From UBA2137 sp050251555 (GTDB taxonomy: Bacteria > Pseudomonadota > Alphaproteobacteria > Micavibrionales > Micavibrionaceae): a DNA stretch of 9,458 nucleotides. The translations under genes were made by a program, and so were the position numbers. Location: positions 1 to 9,458 of the forward strand of contig JBFWMN010000068.1 in the NCBI GenBank assembly GCA_050251555.1, written 5' to 3'. This document shows, piece by piece, positions 6,899 through 9,458 of this stretch (the first letter of the stretch is position 1; every line of letters begins with the position of its first letter). The notes below the pieces were generated by a model. The model was not told the DNA's origin, ran no database searches, and saw only the letters and a list, made by a program, of their open reading frames with translations.

Positions 6899-7450
6899 TT
6901 AGACCGTCATAATGTCCTTTTCTTTTTCAGCGAGTTTTTCATCGACTTTGGACACCATGGCATCCGTCAGCTTTTGAACTTCCTCGGACAGACGCTTGTT
7001 TTCATCTTCCGACATGCCGTCATCTTTATCCTTTTTCAAATTATCCATACCGTCACGGCGAATATTGCGGATCGCGATACGGGCCTGCTCGGCATAGTTA
7101 CGCGCAACTTTCACGAGATCGGCGCGGCGTTCTTCATTGAGTTCGGGGATCGGAATACGGATCACCGTGCCCTCTGCCTGCGGGTTAAGGCCCAGACCCG
7201 AATTACGGATCGCCTTTTCCACCATCGGCGTCGAGGAGCTGTCCCAGACTTGCACTGTCAGGAGACGTGCTTCGGGGGCCGAAACCGTACCGACCTGATT
7301 AAGCGGCATTTTCGCGCCGTAAACCTCGACAACAATCGGGTCCAGCATCGAAGTTGAGGCACGGCCTGTGCGAAGACCGCCTAAATCCTTGGAAAAGCTG
7401 TCAATGGAGGCTTCCATGCGACGCTCTAAATCTTTCTTATCATAAGCCAT
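6899..7450 (-). CDS. frr: Ribosome recycling factor
   Basis: This 183-residue protein works with EF-G to split the post-termination ribosome so its subunits can be reused. Helical domain I is formed by about 1-30 and 105-183, with the beta domain II between. Conserved motifs are LRTGRAS at 26-32, PELNEERR at 102-109, RNIRRD at 128-133 and the C-terminal KEKDIMTV. Length is close to E. coli (185). The ATG at 7450 has the strongest Shine-Dalgarno sequence in the window (AAGGAG, 8-base spacer). The gene follows pyrH by 33 bases, the usual bacterial arrangement. Nothing about the protein looks odd. Confidence 0.98.
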   Translation of the reverse strand: MAYDKKDLERRMEASIDSFSKDLGGLRTGRASTSMLDPIVVEVYGAKMPLNQVGTVSAPEARLLTVQVWDSSSTPMVEKAIRNSGLGLNPQAEGTVIRIPIPELNEERRADLVKVARNYAEQARIAIRNIRRDGMDNLKKDKDDGMSEDENKRLSEEVQKLTDAMVSKVDEKLAEKEKDIMTV

Positions 7451-7458
7451 TTCATATG

Positions 7459-7464
7459 CTCCTT
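7459..7464 (-). promoter_or_regulatory. frr ribosome binding site
   Basis: The minus strand reads AAGGAG with an 8-base spacer to the frr ATG at 7450. This is the strongest translation signal in the window and fits a highly expressed translation factor. Confidence 0.85.
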
Positions 7465-7483
7465 CGGGAGGTGTTGTCTTGTT

Positions 7484-8209
7484 CTATTCTTTGACGATTG
7501 TGTAAGAGCCCTGCCCGCGCAAGACTTTCTGGAAATTGTCGTTTTCGCGGATCGAAAAGACCATGATTGGAATGGAATTTTCGCGTGCCAGTGAAATGGC
7601 GGTCGCATCCATCACGCGCAAATCTTTGGTCAGTACATCGAGATAGGTGACCGTCTCGAATTTCTTGGCGGTTTTGTCCTTCATCGGATCGGCTGTGTAG
7701 ATACCGTCGACTTTCGTGCCTTTGGCAATCAGGTCGCAATTCATTTCGGAAGCGCGTAAGGCTGCAGCCGTGTCAGATGTAAAATACGGGTTACCTGTTC
7801 CCGCCGCAAAGATGACGACGCGACCTTTATCCATGTGGCGGATGGCACGGCGGCGGATATAGGGTTCGCAAATCTCGTCCATGCGGATACCGGACTGGAC
7901 ACGTGTGTCGACACCGATATTTTCAAGCGCGTTTTGCAGGCACAGCGCGTTAATCACAATCCCGAGCATGCCCATATGGTCGGCAGTTGTACGATCCATG
8001 CCGGATGAAGCTCCCGAGACACCGCGGAAGATGTTTCCGGCACCGACAACGATACAGACTTGCACACCCATATCGACGGCGGCTTTGACGTCATTGGCAA
8101 CGCGGGCTACCGTTTCAGGGTCGATCCCGAATTCTTTCGTCCCCATAAGGACCTCACCCGAGATTTTGAGCAAAACACGTTTATAGGGTGATGCGGCGGT
8201 AGCAGACAT
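7484..8209 (-). CDS. pyrH: UMP kinase
   Basis: This enzyme phosphorylates UMP to UDP with ATP in pyrimidine nucleotide synthesis. It belongs to the bacterial amino-acid-kinase fold family and is cytoplasmic, normally a hexamer controlled by GTP and UTP. From the ATG at 8209 it has 241 residues, the same as E. coli. The first strand and loop YKRVLLKISGE are at 9-19 (Lys15), GAGNIFRG at 56-63, DHMGMLG at 77-83, GTGNPYFTSDTAA at 137-149 and KVDGIYTADP at 166-175. An in-frame ATG at 8248 would add 13 residues. It has its own AAGGA with an 8-base spacer, against a 10-base spacer for 8209. I prefer 8209 because the N-terminus then aligns exactly with E. coli, but the longer form is possible. A terminator-like hairpin separates the gene from tsf. 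Confidence 0.96.
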   Translation of the reverse strand: MSATAASPYKRVLLKISGEVLMGTKEFGIDPETVARVANDVKAAVDMGVQVCIVVGAGNIFRGVSGASSGMDRTTADHMGMLGIVINALCLQNALENIGVDTRVQSGIRMDEICEPYIRRRAIRHMDKGRVVIFAAGTGNPYFTSDTAAALRASEMNCDLIAKGTKVDGIYTADPMKDKTAKKFETVTYLDVLTKDLRVMDATAISLARENSIPIMVFSIRENDNFQKVLRGQGSYTIVKE

Positions 8210-8270
8210 TGCTTTATTTTCCTTGAGTTGCGCGGGAGCGTTGGCCATTTTCAAAATCCTTATTCGGAAC

Positions 8271-8287
8271 GGGCAAGACCTTTGCCC
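8271..8287 (-). repeat. Small GC-rich hairpin in the pyrH leader
   Basis: GGGCAA (8271-8276) and TTGCCC (8282-8287) are perfect 6-base complements around a 5-base loop. The hairpin ends 9 bases before the AAGGA that serves the upstream ATG candidate of pyrH. No U-tract follows, so it is not a terminator. It may stabilise or modulate the pyrH leader, or may mean nothing. Confidence 0.35.
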
Positions 8288-8307
8288 CCATAAATCAAAC
8301 CGTCTCT

Positions 8308-8336
8308 AACATACAAACAGCCGCGCTGAAGTGCAA
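8308..8336 (-). promoter_or_regulatory. Candidate pyrH promoter nested in the tsf terminator
   Basis: The minus strand reads TTGCAC (8331-8336), a 17-base spacer, then TATGTT (8308-8313). This resembles a sigma-70 -35/-10 pair with the ideal spacing but only partial matches (3 of 6 and 4 of 6). It would start transcription about 90 bases upstream of the pyrH start, which fits the common presence of a separate promoter before pyrH. It is a weak, pattern-only call. Confidence 0.3.
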
Positions 8337-8347
8337 CGCGGCTGTTT
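8308..8347 (-). terminator. Probable intrinsic terminator or attenuator after tsf
   Basis: AAACAGCCGCG (8315-8325) and CGCGGCTGTTT (8337-8347) form a perfect 11-bp, GC-rich stem with an 11-base loop, 30 bases beyond the tsf stop. In the minus-strand RNA the stem runs into UUU then GUAUGUU, a broken U-tract, so termination may be partial. On the plus strand a longer T-rich run follows (CTTTTATCCTTTT), so it could also stop antisense transcription. It would limit flow from rpsB-tsf into pyrH-frr and beyond. Confidence 0.7.
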
Positions 8348-8376
8348 CTTTTATCCTTTTAAAAAGAACCGAGGCG

Positions 8377-9309
8377 TTACGCGCTGCGTGCCGTTGCTGC
8401 AACTTCAGCAGCAAAATCGGTTTCTTCTTTTTCGATACCTTCACCGAGGTTAAAGCGTACGAAGCCTTTCAAGGTAACAGGTGCGCCTGCGTCTTTTGCA
8501 GCATTGGCAACCACGTCCTTAATTTTGGTTTCGCCGTCCATAATGAAGATCTGATCAACAAGGCAAACTTCTTCGTAATATTTACGAATACGGCCTTCGA
8601 CCATTTTCTCGGCGATATCAGCAGGCTTGCCGCTTTCTTTGGCTTGCTCGAGAAGAACATTACGCTCGCGCTCCAGAGCCTCAGGGTCAACAGAAGCTGA
8701 ATCGAGGAACTCAGGCTTGGCAGCCGCAACGTGCATGGCGATCTGACGACCGACAGCTTTCAGGGCTTCTTTATCGCCTGTGGATTCCAGAGCAACCAGA
8801 ACACCGATTTTACCCAGATTATCGGCAACAGCGTTGTGCACATATGTGGCAATCACACCGTTTGACACAGAAATTTGCGTCAGGCGGCGCAGTGTCATGT
8901 TCTCGCCGATTGTTGCAATCAGGTTCGTCAGCGTGTCGCCAACAGATTTCCCGTCCATTGTCTCTGTTTTCAAAGCTTCAATATCAGATGCACCTGTGCT
9001 CAGAGCTGTATCGGTTGCCTTGCGAACGAAGCTTTGGAACTGATCGTTACGGGCAACGAAGTCTGTTTCCGAGTTGATCTCGATAACGCAACCTTTGGTC
9101 TCGTCAGCAGATGTCGCCACGCAAACCAGACCTTCGGCAGCCGTACGGCCCGATTTCTTGGCAGCTTTGGACAGACCTTTGGCACGCAGCCAGTCAATCG
9201 CGGCTTCCATGTCGCCGTTATTTTCTGTCAGTGCGTTTTTGGCATCCATCATGCCCGCACCCGTGGTTTCACGGAGTTCTTTCACCATTGCGGCAGTGAT
9301 TTGTGTCAT
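8377..9309 (-). CDS. tsf: Translation elongation factor Ts
   Basis: This 310-residue guanine-nucleotide exchange factor releases GDP from EF-Tu during elongation. The N-terminal UBA-like domain carries signature 1, LRETTGAGMMDAKNAL, at 12-27. The core begins with signature 2, EINSETDFVAR, at 77-87, where the TDFV residues contact EF-Tu. Two core subdomains follow (about 60-150 and 151-290), with a coiled-coil-like charged segment at about 205-247. Length is near the usual 283-310. The ATG at 9309 is supported by AAGGA 9 bases upstream. The gene follows rpsB by 38 bases, the standard bacterial rpsB-tsf operon, and is followed by a terminator-like hairpin. Confidence 0.98.
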   Translation of the reverse strand: MTQITAAMVKELRETTGAGMMDAKNALTENNGDMEAAIDWLRAKGLSKAAKKSGRTAAEGLVCVATSADETKGCVIEINSETDFVARNDQFQSFVRKATDTALSTGASDIEALKTETMDGKSVGDTLTNLIATIGENMTLRRLTQISVSNGVIATYVHNAVADNLGKIGVLVALESTGDKEALKAVGRQIAMHVAAAKPEFLDSASVDPEALERERNVLLEQAKESGKPADIAEKMVEGRIRKYYEEVCLVDQIFIMDGETKIKDVVANAAKDAGAPVTLKGFVRFNLGEGIEKEETDFAAEVAATARSA

Positions 9310-9318
9310 AATTTTAAG

Positions 9319-9323
9319 TCCTT
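9319..9323 (-). promoter_or_regulatory. tsf ribosome binding site
   Basis: The minus strand reads AAGGA with a 9-base spacer to the tsf ATG at 9309. It supports that start and independent loading of ribosomes on tsf. Confidence 0.75.
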
Positions 9324-9347
9324 ATTTTGGTTTCATAATGTGAAGAA

Positions 9348-9458
9348 TTAAGCAGAAGCAGCCTTTTTCTCGGCTTCTTCAGTCGCTTCGGTTTCGGCTG
9401 TCTCAGCAGATTCCTCTTTAGCGGCTTTTGCTTTTTTCTCGGCAGGAAGGTCGACTTT
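9348..9458 (-). CDS. rpsB: 30S ribosomal protein S2, C-terminal tail only (partial)
   Basis: Only the last 36 codons and the TAA stop are in the window; the gene enters from the right edge. The visible residues are almost entirely Ala, Glu and Lys with a few Ser and Thr (for example AEKKAKAAKEES and TEEAEKKAASA). They contain none of the conserved S2 core. Low-complexity A/E/K tails are common on alphaproteobacterial S2 proteins, and rpsB lies directly upstream of tsf in most bacteria. The call therefore rests on gene order and tail composition rather than a motif. The tail is probably disordered and dispensable for the ribosomal core. Confidence 0.8.
   Translation of the reverse strand, partial: KVDLPAEKKAKAAKEESAETAETEATEEAEKKAASA

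Noticed and set aside
1..9458. Mobile element, CRISPR array, tRNA/rRNA or novel defence-type system
   Set aside because: The window is contiguous housekeeping synteny with no direct-repeat arrays, transposase-like proteins or structural RNA genes visible.

Overview
The window is a compact, single-strand block of bacterial housekeeping and envelope genes, and every real gene lies on the minus strand. Read in transcription order (right to left), it runs: C-terminal tail of rpsB, tsf, pyrH, frr, uppS, cdsA, dxr, rseP, bamA, and the N-terminal part of a skp/ompH-type gene. This order is characteristic of Alphaproteobacteria. The protein details agree: an alanine/glutamate/lysine-rich tail on the presumed S2 protein, an alphaproteobacterial-type site-2 protease, and an OmpH-like chaperone directly after bamA. 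Base composition looks balanced by eye, neither strongly AT- nor GC-rich. The genus cannot be named from this sequence alone.

The right third (about 7480-9458) is the translation/nucleotide part: ribosomal protein S2, elongation factor Ts and UMP kinase, with ribosome recycling factor (frr) following at 6899-7450. A strong inverted repeat between tsf and pyrH probably acts as a full or partial terminator, and a candidate promoter is nested in it. rpsB-tsf and the pyrH-onward genes may therefore be partly separate transcription units.

The middle (about 4250-6870) makes lipid precursors: undecaprenyl diphosphate synthase (uppS), phosphatidate cytidylyltransferase (cdsA) and DXP reductoisomerase (dxr). 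dxr supplies the isoprenoid units that UppS elongates into the lipid carrier for peptidoglycan and other envelope polymers. cdsA makes CDP-diacylglycerol for phospholipids. These genes are tightly packed, with a 4-base cdsA/dxr overlap and gaps of 9 to 33 bases, and several lack a clear Shine-Dalgarno sequence of their own, which suggests translational coupling.

The left part (1-4246) handles envelope stress and outer-membrane assembly: the RseP/MmpA intramembrane protease, the BamA beta-barrel insertase and a Skp-like chaperone. The longest non-coding gaps are 2694-2857 (rseP-bamA) and 8210-8376 (pyrH-tsf). The rseP-bamA gap is the most structured part of the window. It holds a perfect 11-bp hairpin, a second 11-bp inverted repeat that would base-pair with the bamA ribosome binding site, and a 21-codon open frame whose stop codon overlaps that site. 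No stretch above 300 bases is free of genes. I see no tRNA, rRNA, CRISPR, insertion sequence or other sign of mobile DNA, and no clearly novel multi-gene system. The noteworthy points are regulatory structure and small departures within known families.
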